This document shows positions 16,804-25,494 of a stretch of DNA of 64,000 bases, piece by piece (the stretch's first letter is position 1; each line of letters opens with the position of its first letter). The position numbers were made by a program, and so were the translations under genes. The notes under the pieces were generated by a model. The model saw nothing but the letters and a program-made list of their open reading frames with translations. It made no database searches and was not told the DNA's origin. This DNA is from Brockia lithotrophica. Lineage in GTDB: Bacteria > Bacillota > Bacilli > Thermicanales > DSM-22653. The stretch lies in contig PEBW01000002.1 in NCBI GenBank assembly GCA_003050565.1, positions 124,001 to 188,000 of the forward strand, in the 5' to 3' direction.

Positions 16804-18390
16804 TCAGGAGCGCTGGCGTGGGCGCGCGGGCTCGACGTTGATGCGCAGGCCCATCAAACGGCCGCCCTGGAGTGCCTCGTATACGAAAGGTGCGACGGCT
16901 TCCGGCACCTCGACGAAGGAAAAGCGGTCGAAGATGTCGATGCGGCCGATCTCCGATTCGGAGATCCCCACGAGCTTGGCCAGCTCTTCGGCGAGGCGCT
17001 TCGGCGTGAGCTGGACGTTTTTGCCCACGTTCAGGAAGAAGCGGACCATGCCCTCCTGTGCGCCCGTCTCCCCGAAGTCGTAGCCGTGCCCGGCTTCTTC
17101 CTCCAAGCTCTCGCGCAGGGCGAGGTGCACGAGGGCGGGGACGAGCGCCTCGGCGGAGAAGCGTTCCTGAAGGTGCGCGGCGAGGTCGCGGGCCACGGGG
17201 TGGAACTCGCCCGCCGCGATCGCCTCCTCCACTTCGCTGAGAAAGGCGTCCGCACGGCGCAGGTTGATCTCCCCCGCGGAGGGGAGGTCACGCGGTTCGA
17301 TGTGCACGCGGGTGACCTCCTGGATCATGCGGAGCTGCTTCATCTCCCGCGGGGTGACGAGGGTGATCGCCACACCGCTCCGCCCCGCCCTCCCGGTGCG
17401 TCCGATGCGGTGGACGTAGCTCTCGGGGTCCTGGGGGATGTCGTAGTTGATCACGTGGCTCACGTTCGGGATGTCGAGGCCGCGGGCGGCCACGTCCGTG
17501 GCGATGAGGTGCTCGATCCGCCCGGCGCGGAAGTCGCGCATCACGCGTTCGCGCTGCGCCTGCGTGAGATCGCCGTGGATCCCGTCCGCCAAATACCCGC
17601 GCGCCTGCAAGGCTTCCGTAAGTTCGTCGACGCCCTTTTTCGTCCGGCAAAAGATGATCGACTGCTCGATCTCTTCCGCGTCGAGGATGCGGGCGAGCGC
17701 CTCGAGCTTGTTGCGCTCCAGAACCTTGTAGTACACCTGCGTGATCGAAGGAGCGGTGAGTTTGTCGTCGCGGGTCACGCGGATCGTAACGGGATCGCGC
17801 ATGTAGCGCCGCGTAAGGGCGAGAATCGGCGGCGGCATCGTCGCCGAAAAGAGGAGGTTCTGCCGCTCGCGGGGGAGCCGCTCGAGGATCCGTTCGATGT
17901 CTTCGATGAAGCCCATGTCCAACATCTCGTCCGCCTCGTCGAGCACGAGGATCTTTACGCGGCTCAAATCGAGCGTTCCACGTTCGAGATGGTCGAGGAG
18001 GCGGCCCGGCGTGCCGATGACCACGTGGACGCCCTGGCGAATCGCCCGAACTTGGTGCACGATGGACTGACCGCCGTACACGGGCAGAACCTTGAGCAGC
18101 TTGTACTTCGCGATGCGCCGAATCTCGCCCGAAACCTGGACGGCGAGCTCGCGCGTAGGGACGAGAATGAGGGCTTGCACGTGGGGTACGCGCGGGTCTA
18201 CCGTTTCCACGATGGGGATCCCGAAAGCCGCCGTCTTACCCGTGCCGGTCTGCGCCTGGCCGATGACGTCCTTTCCCCGCAAGATCACGGGAATTGCCTC
18301 GCGCTGGATCGGCGACGGTTCTTCAAACCCCATGTCCCGGAGCGCCCGAAGCGTCGCATCGGAAATCCCGAACTCCTGAAACGCCGACAT
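16804..18390 (-). CDS. cshA: DEAD-box ATP-dependent RNA helicase (CshA/DeaD type)
   Basis: RNA helicase involved in mRNA decay and ribosome assembly. The 528-residue frame shows the Q motif near FEEPSPIQREAIP, motif I AQTGTGKT, motif Ia PTRELAVQV, motif II DEAD within VLDEADEML, motif III SAT, motif V TDVAARGLDIP and motif VI HRIGRTGRAGR. The last 75 residues resemble a DbpA-type RRM RNA-binding domain. The ATG at 18390 is favoured since AAGGG lies 8-9 nt upstream; an ATG two codons earlier would be too close. In Bacilli CshA partners with RNase Y in a degradosome-like network; here it lies next to recA and close to rny, which is not the B. subtilis arrangement. Confidence 0.93.
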   Translation of the reverse strand: MSAFQEFGISDATLRALRDMGFEEPSPIQREAIPVILRGKDVIGQAQTGTGKTAAFGIPIVETVDPRVPHVQALILVPTRELAVQVSGEIRRIAKYKLLKVLPVYGGQSIVHQVRAIRQGVHVVIGTPGRLLDHLERGTLDLSRVKILVLDEADEMLDMGFIEDIERILERLPRERQNLLFSATMPPPILALTRRYMRDPVTIRVTRDDKLTAPSITQVYYKVLERNKLEALARILDAEEIEQSIIFCRTKKGVDELTEALQARGYLADGIHGDLTQAQRERVMRDFRAGRIEHLIATDVAARGLDIPNVSHVINYDIPQDPESYVHRIGRTGRAGRSGVAITLVTPREMKQLRMIQEVTRVHIEPRDLPSAGEINLRRADAFLSEVEEAIAAGEFHPVARDLAAHLQERFSAEALVPALVHLALRESLEEEAGHGYDFGETGAQEGMVRFFLNVGKNVQLTPKRLAEELAKLVGISESEIGRIDIFDRFSFVEVPEAVAPFVYEALQGGRLMGLRINVEPARPRQRS

Positions 18391-18524
18391 GTTCATCACC
18401 CTTGCCTGTGCGAATTCGAAAGTTGCCCCCTAGGCCGTCGCCTTCTCGGGGCTTTCCGCGACCGTCGAAGTGTCTCGTTTGCGCGCCCGGAGAACGGCCC
18501 TTCCCCTCGGCTTTCGCCGGCCGC

Positions 18525-19838
18525 CTAAGCGTCTCGTTCTCCGCCTGCCTCCTCGTCGGCACTTTGTCCACGGTCGGGTCCTCCGTCCGCCGGTGCGTCT
18601 TCTCCCCGCACCGCCCGCAGGAGAAAAAAGAGGGCGAGCTTTGCCAGCCGGACGCGAACATGGCCCCGGGAGCCGCAGAGTCGGAGGGCGTACGCCCGGT
18701 CCCCGTCGGGCGCGCTCAACCCGACAAACGCCGTGCCCACGGGCTTCCCGTCGGCAGGAGCGGGACCGGCGGCGCAGGTGGTGGAGAGCGCGTAGGTGCT
18801 TCCCCCGAGGCGGCGCGCTGCGCGGGCGAGTTCCACGGCAGTCCAGGCGCTCACCGCCCCCTCTTCTGCGAGCTTCCGCGGCGATAGCCCGAGCCACGCG
18901 GCCTTGCGATCGGTGGCGTAGGGGATGAAGCCGCCGAGGTACACCTTGGACGCCCCGGCTTCGGCGACGAAGCGGGAGGCGAGTTCGCCGCCCGTGCAGC
19001 TCTCGGCGGTGACGAGCGTTGCCCCGCGGGCTACGAGCTCGTCCAAAAGCACCCGGGCGACGGTGGTGTCCTTGCCCTCCCCGTAGAAGTACGGCCCAAG
19101 ACGCTCGAGCACGGCGCGCTCAAGGGGGGCGAGTTTTTCGCGGGCTTCTTCGGGTGTCGCGGCGCGGGTGGCGAGGCGAAGGATCACCTCGCCTTCCTCC
19201 GTGTACGGTGCGATCGTCGGGTCCCCCTGCTCGCGGATGAGGTCCTCGATTCGGGCGAAGAGCGCCCCTTCCTCAAGGCCGAGGAAGCGGAGGTAACGAC
19301 TCACGAGGGGACGGCCGCCGGGAAACGTCTCCCGCAGGTAGGGGGCCACGTGACGTTCGAACATCGGAACGAGCTCTCCGGGCGGCCCCGGGAGGAGGAC
19401 GTACGTGTGCCCGCGGGCCCTCACGGCCATCCCCAAGGCGAGCCCCACCTCGTTGGGAAAGGGCGTCGCCCCTTCGAGGAGGAGAGCCTGGCGGCCTTCC
19501 TGCGGGAGAGGAGTCTGACCGCGAGACTCTTTCCGCGATTCGATCTTGGCCAGCCACACCTCGTCCTCCTTGAGGCCGAGGCCGAGGTGCTCGGCAACGG
19601 CGTCGCGCGTGAGGTCATCGTCCGTAGGTCCCAACCCGCCGGTGAGGACGATGAGCTCCGCCCTCTCCTCGAGAAAGGAGAGCGCCTCGCGGATCCGCAC
19701 CCGGTTGTCCCCGACGACGAGCTGGAAGTAGACGTCGAAGCCGAGCTCGTTCAGCGCCGCCGTGAGAAACGTGGCGTTCGTGTTGACGACGTGGCCGACG
19801 AGGAGTTCCGTCCCGACGGTGAGGATTGCCGCCCTCAC
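18525..19838 (-). CDS. cinA: CinA: NMN deamidase / ADP-ribose pyrophosphatase-like protein
   Basis: CinA combines an N-terminal MoaB-like (COG1058) domain and a C-terminal nicotinamide mononucleotide amidohydrolase (PncC) domain; it acts in pyridine nucleotide salvage and is linked to competence in some bacteria. The N-terminal domain begins RAAILTVGTELLVGHVVNTN and carries LTGGLGPTDDDLT; the PncC part has VTAESCTGGELASR with the catalytic Ser, and YALSTTCAAGPA. The 437-residue length fits the family. The GTG at 19838 overlaps the pgsA stop (GTGA) and lies 7 nt after an A/G-rich GGGGAGGAAAA. A low-complexity acidic tail of about 25 residues ends the protein. Confidence 0.95.
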   Translation of the reverse strand: MRAAILTVGTELLVGHVVNTNATFLTAALNELGFDVYFQLVVGDNRVRIREALSFLEERAELIVLTGGLGPTDDDLTRDAVAEHLGLGLKEDEVWLAKIESRKESRGQTPLPQEGRQALLLEGATPFPNEVGLALGMAVRARGHTYVLLPGPPGELVPMFERHVAPYLRETFPGGRPLVSRYLRFLGLEEGALFARIEDLIREQGDPTIAPYTEEGEVILRLATRAATPEEAREKLAPLERAVLERLGPYFYGEGKDTTVARVLLDELVARGATLVTAESCTGGELASRFVAEAGASKVYLGGFIPYATDRKAAWLGLSPRKLAEEGAVSAWTAVELARAARRLGGSTYALSTTCAAGPAPADGKPVGTAFVGLSAPDGDRAYALRLCGSRGHVRVRLAKLALFFLLRAVRGEDAPADGGPDRGQSADEEAGGERDA

Positions 19839-20407
19839 GCCTTTTCCTCCCCTTCCCTCCACCACAGGTCCCGCGTGCGCCAAAAGTACCCGACGCCCGA
19901 AAGAAGGGCGACCCACACGGAGGCGTAGAGCACCCACCAGGCAAACGTGCCAACCCAATAGGCCGCTTCCGCCACGGCCGGTACGTCGGCGAGGAGAAGG
20001 GCGAAAAGCCCGACGAGCTGTAGGAGCGTCTTGAGCTTTCCTCCCGCGTCGGCGGCGAGGACGACGGCGTTTGCCGCGGCGACGGTGCGGAGGCCCGATA
20101 CGGCGAACTCGCGGAAGAGGACGGCGAGGAACCACCACGCGGGCAGGACCTGCCGGGAGATGTAGGCGAGGAAGACCGCGGAGACGAGCACCTTGTCCGC
20201 AAGCGGATCGAAGATCTTTCCGAAGGTCGTGATCGGGCCGTACCGGCGGGCGATGTAGCCGTCCAGCACATCCGTCACCGCCGCAAGGGAAAAGAGGAAA
20301 AGGGAAGCCCAACGCGCGACCGTCCCCGGAGTGACGAGGGCCCACCACAACACCGGAATGAGGCCGAGCCGGAGGAGGGTGAGTCGATTCGGCCACGCGA
20401 GGTTCAT
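19835..20407 (-). CDS. pgsA: CDP-diacylglycerol-glycerol-3-phosphate 3-phosphatidyltransferase
   Basis: Catalyses the committed step of phosphatidylglycerol synthesis in the membrane. The 190-residue protein contains the complete CDP-alcohol phosphatidyltransferase signature D-G-x2-A-R-x8-G-x3-D-x3-D as DGYIARRYGPITTFGKIFD followed by PLAD. About five hydrophobic helices are visible. The ATG at 20407 overlaps the rimO stop (ATGA) and the stop overlaps the cinA start, so rimO, pgsA and cinA form one translationally coupled unit. The pgsA-cinA-recA order is the same as in B. subtilis. Confidence 0.97.
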   Translation of the reverse strand: MNLAWPNRLTLLRLGLIPVLWWALVTPGTVARWASLFLFSLAAVTDVLDGYIARRYGPITTFGKIFDPLADKVLVSAVFLAYISRQVLPAWWFLAVLFREFAVSGLRTVAAANAVVLAADAGGKLKTLLQLVGLFALLLADVPAVAEAAYWVGTFAWWVLYASVWVALLSGVGYFWRTRDLWWREGEEKA

Positions 20408-21858
20408 CGGCGGGTCCCCCTTTCCTCGCCGCCCGCCGCAGGTTTTTCGGCGGCCGGTACTTCGGCCGCAAAACCTCGTGCTCCGGTGCGCCCGCGCGGC
20501 GTCGCGTGCGCGGCGAAACTCGAGAAGGGGTCGGCGGGGACGAAGGTCCCGAAGGTCTCCGTCTCCCACGCGTGTTCGAGGCGAACGGCGACGAATTCCC
20601 CCGCCGGACCTGCGTATCCGCGCACGGTCGTTCGCCCGTCGATCTCCGGGGCGTCGTAGGGCGTCCGTCCCACGGCCTCGCCATTCGGGAGGATGCGCTC
20701 GACGAGCACGGGAACTACGCGGCCGAGGCGCCGTCCGTTCCGGCGCTCGGCGACCTTTCGACCGACCTCCATGAGGAGCTCTGCCCGCCGCCGGCGCTCC
20801 CGAAGCGGCACCCGTCCCTCGCGCAAGGCGAAGGCGCGCGTTCCCTCCTCGGGCGAGTAAGGGAATGCCCCGACGTGCTCGATTTCCGCCCGCCGTACGA
20901 ACTCGAGAAGGGCGGCAAAGTCCTCCTCCGTCTCCCCGGGAAAGCCGACGATGAAGGAAGATCGCAGGGCAGCGTCGGGGAAGATCTCGCGGATGCGCTG
21001 CACGATCCCTTCGGCGTCCCAAGCCCGGGGATCGCGGCCCATTCGACGCAGAAGCTCGGGGACGACGTGCTGCAGGGAAAGATCGAAATAGGGGACGACG
21101 CTGGACGAACGGGCCATCGCCTCGAGGAGCTCCGCGGTGATGCCCGAAGGGTAGAGGTAGAGGAGCCGCAACCAGCGTCCCCGGAGGAGGGGGTCCAACG
21201 TCCGGATGAGGTCGGGCAAGAGGGAACGGCCGGCGAGGTCGAGGCCGTAGGCGCTGAGGTCCTGGGCTACGAGGACCACCTCGCGCACCCCCTCTTCGAG
21301 GAGGGCCTCCACCTCGGCGACCACGGAACGAATCGAGCGCGAACGTAGGCCGCCGCGAACGAGGGGAATCGCGCAAAAGCTGCAGCGGCGTCGGCACCCC
21401 TCCGCCACCTTGACGTAGGCTACGGGTCCGGGCGGGCGAAGGCGGCTGAGGTGTTCATACGAGGCGTTTTCGGGAACGCTTACAAAGAACGGGCGCTCCC
21501 CTCCGAGCGCCCGCCGCACCGCTTCGGAAATGTGCTCCAAGTCCCCCGTCCCGAGGAATCCGTCGACCTCCGGGAGCTCGTCCCGAAGGATTTCTCCGTA
21601 CCTCTGCACGAGGCAACCCGCGGCGACCACCGCCCGCAGGCGCCCGCGCTCCTTTTCCTGAGCCGCTTGAAAGAGCGATGCAAGGGACGTCTCCTTGGCT
21701 TCACGGATGAAGGCGCATGTGTTCACGACGCGGACGTCCGCTTCTTCCTCGGGAGGAACGACGGTGTAGCCCGCCTCCCGCAAGACGTGCGCGAGGATCT
21801 CCGTATCCACCGCGTTCTTGTCACACCCGAGCGTCTGGAAGGAAACCTTGATCGACAC
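20404..21858 (-). CDS. rimO: Ribosomal protein S12 methylthiotransferase RimO
   Basis: Radical-SAM enzyme that methylthiolates an Asp of ribosomal protein S12. The 484-residue product begins SIKVSFQTLGCDKN with cluster cysteines C12, C48 and C82, and has the radical-SAM CxxxCxxC at C155, C159 and C162 (EGCRRRCSFCAIP), the LVRGGLRSR stretch and a TRAM domain near the C terminus. GCDKN rather than GCxxN of MiaB/MtaB supports RimO. About 40 extra residues follow the TRAM domain. The GTG at 21858 is preceded by a modest GAGGGTG. A strong promoter lies about 120 nt upstream. B. subtilis has no rimO, so this gene marks a difference from that synteny block. Confidence 0.94.
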   Translation of the reverse strand: MSIKVSFQTLGCDKNAVDTEILAHVLREAGYTVVPPEEEADVRVVNTCAFIREAKETSLASLFQAAQEKERGRLRAVVAAGCLVQRYGEILRDELPEVDGFLGTGDLEHISEAVRRALGGERPFFVSVPENASYEHLSRLRPPGPVAYVKVAEGCRRRCSFCAIPLVRGGLRSRSIRSVVAEVEALLEEGVREVVLVAQDLSAYGLDLAGRSLLPDLIRTLDPLLRGRWLRLLYLYPSGITAELLEAMARSSSVVPYFDLSLQHVVPELLRRMGRDPRAWDAEGIVQRIREIFPDAALRSSFIVGFPGETEEDFAALLEFVRRAEIEHVGAFPYSPEEGTRAFALREGRVPLRERRRRAELLMEVGRKVAERRNGRRLGRVVPVLVERILPNGEAVGRTPYDAPEIDGRTTVRGYAGPAGEFVAVRLEHAWETETFGTFVPADPFSSFAAHATPRGRTGARGFAAEVPAAEKPAAGGEERGTRR

Positions 21859-21976
21859 GCACCCTCGCCCTCGATTCCGCGCGAAGTTCGCCTCCGGTCC
21901 CCCCGCAGGCCGACCCGCGTCGAGAGCCTTTGACACGCCAACGCGGAAGAGCGCCGACCGGCCAGGCTTGAAGAGG

Positions 21977-22005
21977 AGTTTAACACGGAGGCAACGGCCT
22001 GTCAA
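21977..22005 (-). promoter_or_regulatory. Sigma-A promoter of the rimO-pgsA-cinA operon
   Basis: On the minus strand a consensus TTGACA (22005-22000), a 17-bp spacer and TAAACT (21982-21977). Confidence 0.75.
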
Positions 22006-22119
22006 AACCGAAACGCGTCCCTCCCCCGCGCCCTAAGGGGGAAGCCCGCGCCGAAACCGGGTTCATCCCCCCCACCGAAGACGGCGGCCGGCTTCGGCAG
22101 GAGAGTTCGGTCTCTCAAA

Positions 22120-23013
22120 TCACGAAGAGGCCTTGGAACCCGAACTTCCGAGCTGGAGCCACACGTTGTACACGTTGGGCTTGTCTTTGAGGACGAGCTC
22201 CGCGCCGCTCACCTCGATGCGGGCGTTCGCCGTGGCGCCGAAGCGGATCCACAAACTCTTGGCGCCCTTGGTGTCCACGTCCACCTGCTCGCCCTTGCGC
22301 AGGGTGCGTTCGAAGAGGACCTCGCCCCCTTCGCCGTCCTTCTGCACGCGCACCCACACGTCACCCCCGGGCGCCGAGAGGCTCAACGTGAGGGCATCGG
22401 TTCCCCGGACTTCGTAGAGGGACGTCTTCCCCTCCTCACGCACGAACAAGAGCTCCGTCTTTTCCGGTGCGGGCGGCGGTTCTTCCTTGTCCGGAGCCGG
22501 GGCCGCTCCCGCATTTCCGGTGTCCGGGGCGGTCTCGGTAATGGGCCCCGGCGGGAGGTTGTCGCGCACCTTGGGGGCACTCGGCCACGCCGAGGAAGTC
22601 GAGGAACGAGGCCACCACGACCCGCTCTCCAGCACGAAGTGGTAAAAGATGTACCCGACGAGTGCGAGAAAGAGGAGGAGGACACCCCTTGCCAACCAAG
22701 GACCGAAGACGTCCCGCGACTTACGCCGCGGCTGCGCCTCCCCCAGCTTGAGGACGTAAGCATCGTCGGTATAGGGCTGTCGCGGCAGTTCCGATTCGTA
22801 GCGCGCCAGAAGTTCGTCGGCGTCGAGGTCGAGGACTTCCGCCACGGAGCGCACGAACGCCCGCGTATAAAACGGCCCGGGCAGCCGGGTGTACTGCCCT
22901 GCCTCGAGGGCCTCCAGGTACCGCCGCTGAATCTTGGTGATCGCCGCAAGCTCGTCGAGACCCATCCCCTTTTCTTCGCGCGCCCGACGAATAACCTCCC
23001 CGAGTTCTGGCAT
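22120..23013 (-). CDS. rodZ: RodZ-type cell shape protein (YmfM)
   Basis: RodZ links the MreB cytoskeleton to the wall elongation machinery. The 297-residue protein has an N-terminal helix-turn-helix of the HTH_25 type (about residues 5-65, including GLDELAAITKIQRRYLEALE), a single transmembrane helix at about 107-127, a Pro/Ser-rich periplasmic-side linker at about 130-200 and a C-terminal DUF4115 beta domain (WVRVQKDGE ... FERTLRKGEQ). The ATG at 23013 follows AAGGTG by 8 nt. Its position between ymfK and pgsA, with rimO added, matches Bacilli. Confidence 0.92.
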   Translation of the reverse strand: MPELGEVIRRAREEKGMGLDELAAITKIQRRYLEALEAGQYTRLPGPFYTRAFVRSVAEVLDLDADELLARYESELPRQPYTDDAYVLKLGEAQPRRKSRDVFGPWLARGVLLLFLALVGYIFYHFVLESGSWWPRSSTSSAWPSAPKVRDNLPPGPITETAPDTGNAGAAPAPDKEEPPPAPEKTELLFVREEGKTSLYEVRGTDALTLSLSAPGGDVWVRVQKDGEGGEVLFERTLRKGEQVDVDTKGAKSLWIRFGATANARIEVSGAELVLKDKPNVYNVWLQLGSSGSKASS

Positions 23014-23180
23014 CGACGCGCACCTTCTTCCTCCCCGTTCTTTCCCGCGCACAACCCCCACGCGTGCGGTCCGCCCCCGTACCCGCGCGTCCCGCGGAAC
23101 GTCGGACGCCTCGGGAAGCTCGCCCGCATTTCCCCTTATGCCCCGGATCGGGCAAAGGCGAAACCCTCACCTCGTCGCCC

Positions 23181-23960
23181 CTAGTCGCCCCCCCTGGCGT
23201 AGCGTTCCTGGAGGGCGGCGACGTCGTAGCGAATCTCTTCGTGCGGAGCATTCCGCAGCTCGAGGATGAGCTGAAAATCCTCCCACGCCGCGAAGCGTTC
23301 TTCGACGAAGACGTCGGGGTGCTCGACGACCACGGTGTGGGGGCTTTGAAGCACCTCGCGCACGAGCTCCCGGTGCGCCGGCGAGCCGCGGAAAACGGTG
23401 AGGATCGCGTCTACGAGGTACACGACGTCCGGAGCGCGTTCCGCCGCATCGAGCTCCGTCCGAAGGACGTCGCCGAAGAGAGAGGCCGAGAGGAGGACCC
23501 AGCGTTTCCCCGCGTAGACCGCCGCGGCGACGGCCGCCTCCGTCTTGCCCGTCCGCGGCACGCCCCTGAGGCCTATGAGGCGCCGCCCCTCACCCTTCAT
23601 GAGTTCTCCGAGGAAATTAACGAGAATTCCAAGCTCTTCCCGCGTAAAGCGAAACACCCGGCGGTCGACGGCGTCCTGCTCGATGTAGCGTCCGTGGCGA
23701 ATCGCCAAGATATCGATAAGTGTCGGACGACGCAGGGCCGTCACCCGGATCGTGGGCATTCGGTCCAAGACGTGGGCGAGGAGCTCGACGCGCGCTTCGT
23801 CGCCGCCTTCGAGGACGAGGCCGCGCCGGCGCGTATCCACCCCGCTGATCGTGAGGATGTTGAGCCCCAGGGCCCCTACGAGGGACGCGATGTCCCCCAG
23901 GAGACCGGGGCGGTCTACGGCGATGTGGTACTCCAGATACCAACGGTTGTCCCCCGCCAT
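23181..23960 (-). CDS. ymfK: YmfK-like protein (DUF3388, ACT domain plus P-loop-like region)
   Basis: Function unknown. The 259-residue protein begins with an ACT-type regulatory domain (WYLEYHIAVDRPGLLGDIASL, about residues 6-75) and continues into a region with a possible nucleotide-binding loop GVPRTGKTEAA and an ALLSAS-like strand, as in DUF3388 proteins of Bacilli. The ATG at 23960 was chosen because the ACT domain starts a few residues later and a GGAG is 9 nt upstream. The gene has a sigma-A-like promoter and lies between ymfJ and rodZ as in B. subtilis. The intact GxxxxGKT loop suggests ATP binding, but this is inference. Confidence 0.87.
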   Translation of the reverse strand: MAGDNRWYLEYHIAVDRPGLLGDIASLVGALGLNILTISGVDTRRRGLVLEGGDEARVELLAHVLDRMPTIRVTALRRPTLIDILAIRHGRYIEQDAVDRRVFRFTREELGILVNFLGELMKGEGRRLIGLRGVPRTGKTEAAVAAAVYAGKRWVLLSASLFGDVLRTELDAAERAPDVVYLVDAILTVFRGSPAHRELVREVLQSPHTVVVEHPDVFVEERFAAWEDFQLILELRNAPHEEIRYDVAALQERYARGGD

Positions 23961-24004
23961 GCCCCCACGCTCCGAAACCTCGAACTCACCTCGTGCGTAC
24001 CTTA

Positions 24005-24034
24005 ATTGTACCCCGAACGATTTCCCGAGAGCAA
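24005..24034 (-). promoter_or_regulatory. Candidate sigma-A promoter of ymfK
   Basis: On the minus strand TTGCTC (24034-24029), an 18-bp spacer and TACAAT (24010-24005), about 45 nt before the start codon. Confidence 0.6.
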
Positions 24035-24140
24035 AAGAAAAACCCCGCCTCTGACACGGAGCAACAAAATCGTAAGGTTTACTCCCGCGCGAAACCGCGA
24101 GGGGGACGGAACCCGCCGGACGCGCCCTCTCTTTCCCGAC

Positions 24141-24180
24141 GAAAATTCCCCCGGGCGGCCGATGGCCTGCCCGGGGGAAT
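24141..24180 (-). terminator. Rho-independent terminator after ymfJ
   Basis: A perfect 12-bp stem (ATTCCCCCGGGC / GCCCGGGGGAAT) with a 12-nt loop; on the minus strand it ends AATTTTCG. It separates ymfJ from ymfK; the rest of the 300-bp gap holds only the ymfK promoter. Confidence 0.8.
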
Positions 24181-24264
24181 GCGGTGCGGCGCCGTACCCG
24201 AAATCCGTACCGAAAGACCGCCGCCAAACTCGCCGCGCGCAAGGAACGGTCGGGGACGTTCCCT

Positions 24265-24513
24265 TCAACGTTTCTGTACGAGCTTGACGACCACGTTGGC
24301 GATGGCCTGCTGCTCCTGCTCGTTGGCCACCTGCCACATTTCCTTGAGGAGCTTCTGCTCCGGCGTCCGCGGCTCCACTTCGGCGGCGAGGTAGTCGCCG
24401 ATCTGGTGGGCGACCGCCTGGATCGTCTGCTGATCGAGGCCAGCGCCCTGCGCCTGCGAGACGCGGTCCTTGAGGAAGCCCATCCAGTCGCCGAAGTTGT
24501 TCAAAATGCCCAT
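24265..24513 (-). CDS. ymfJ: YmfJ-like protein (DUF3243)
   Basis: An 82-residue helical protein of unknown function, matching DUF3243/YmfJ (85 aa in B. subtilis). It begins MGILNNFGDWMGFLKDRVSQ and has the conserved LKEMWQVANEQEQ block before a basic C terminus. The frame is open for another 31 codons upstream, but the ATG at 24513 fits the family and follows a G-rich stretch. It lies downstream of ymfI, 250 bp away, and ends in a strong terminator. Confidence 0.88.
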   Translation of the reverse strand: MGILNNFGDWMGFLKDRVSQAQGAGLDQQTIQAVAHQIGDYLAAEVEPRTPEQKLLKEMWQVANEQEQQAIANVVVKLVQKR

Positions 24514-24764
24514 CTTCCCGGCCCCCCTACGCGGTCGTTTGCCCGAAACCACGGCACGCCCTTCGAGGAACTCGGACCGTTGGGTCCACGGAAACCGCGG
24601 CTCCACGGCGGCGGCGAAGTCTCCTCGGCCGACTGCCTGTGCCGCAGCTCCCGCCCGGATGACCCAACCCGACGACGGCGGTGGAACCTTCTCGGCCCCA
24701 CCCGCGAGTTAGATTGCGCGGTTTTTCGACGCGCATCCCCGGGAAAAGCGGGCAAAAGCAGCGG

Positions 24765-25493
24765 CTACCGCCACCCGCCGTGGACGGCGAGGATGTGCCC
24801 CGTGATGTGGCGACTTTCGGGGGCGAGGAGGAAGGCAACCGCGGCGGCGACTTCCTCGGGCTCGGCGGCCCGACCGACGGGAATTTCTGCCAGCGTCTGC
24901 CGGAGCCCTTCCTCTCCGAGGGGGGTGAGCATAGGGGTTTGGACTACGCCCGGCGCGACGCCGTTTACCGCGATGCCCGAGGGGGCGAGTTCGCGGGCGA
25001 GAGAGCGGACGAAGGCGTGCACGGCGCCCTTAGCCGCCGCGTAGGCGACCTCCCCGGCGGCGCCGCTTTCTCCCCACACGGAGGACAAAAAGACCATCCG
25101 CCCCTCGCGTCGCCGCACCATGGAGGGGATGAGGCGGCGGGCGATGAGGAAAATGCTCCGGACGTGCACGTGGAAGAGCGCGTCCCATTCCTCCTCCGTG
25201 GTGTCCGCAAGCAGGCGGTAGAGGGGCTGCCCCGCGGCGTGCACGTACGCCCGCACCCACGAAAATTCCGGACGCGCGGCGAGCTCCGCCGCGAGCCCTT
25301 CGGTCCGGGACAAATCGCGCACCCAGAGGATCGACCGCGCGCCCCGCGCTTCGAGTTCCTCGGCGAGGGCGGCGAGACGTCTTGCGTCGCGGCCGTGGAG
25401 GAGGAAGTCCCACCGGTCCGCCAAGCGACGGGCAACGGCAGATCCGATCGCCCCCGACGCTCCGGTGAGGAGGAGGAGCGGCCGCTCCGACAC
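24765..25493 (-). CDS. ymfI: Short-chain dehydrogenase/reductase (YmfI)
   Basis: NAD(P)-dependent oxidoreductase of the SDR family; the B. subtilis relative is YmfI, with substrate unknown. The 242-residue protein shows the cofactor loop TGASGAIGSAVA at residues 10-21, the HAAGQ stretch in place of NNAG, the catalytic Ser in LSSVWG and the YxxxK pair in YAAAKGA, and ends HGGWR. The GTG at 25493 lies 1 nt after the nupQ stop, with GGAGG 9 nt upstream, so it is probably cotranslated with the nucleoside importer. The zinc-peptidase genes ymfF-ymfG that flank ymfI in Bacillus are missing here. Confidence 0.88.
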   Translation of the reverse strand: MSERPLLLLTGASGAIGSAVARRLADRWDFLLHGRDARRLAALAEELEARGARSILWVRDLSRTEGLAAELAARPEFSWVRAYVHAAGQPLYRLLADTTEEEWDALFHVHVRSIFLIARRLIPSMVRRREGRMVFLSSVWGESGAAGEVAYAAAKGAVHAFVRSLARELAPSGIAVNGVAPGVVQTPMLTPLGEEGLRQTLAEIPVGRAAEPEEVAAAVAFLLAPESRHITGHILAVHGGWR

Positions 25494-25494
25494 G

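Noticed and set aside
16696-18528. 610-codon plus-strand open frame
   Set aside because: Antisense of the DEAD-box helicase gene, which has every helicase motif.
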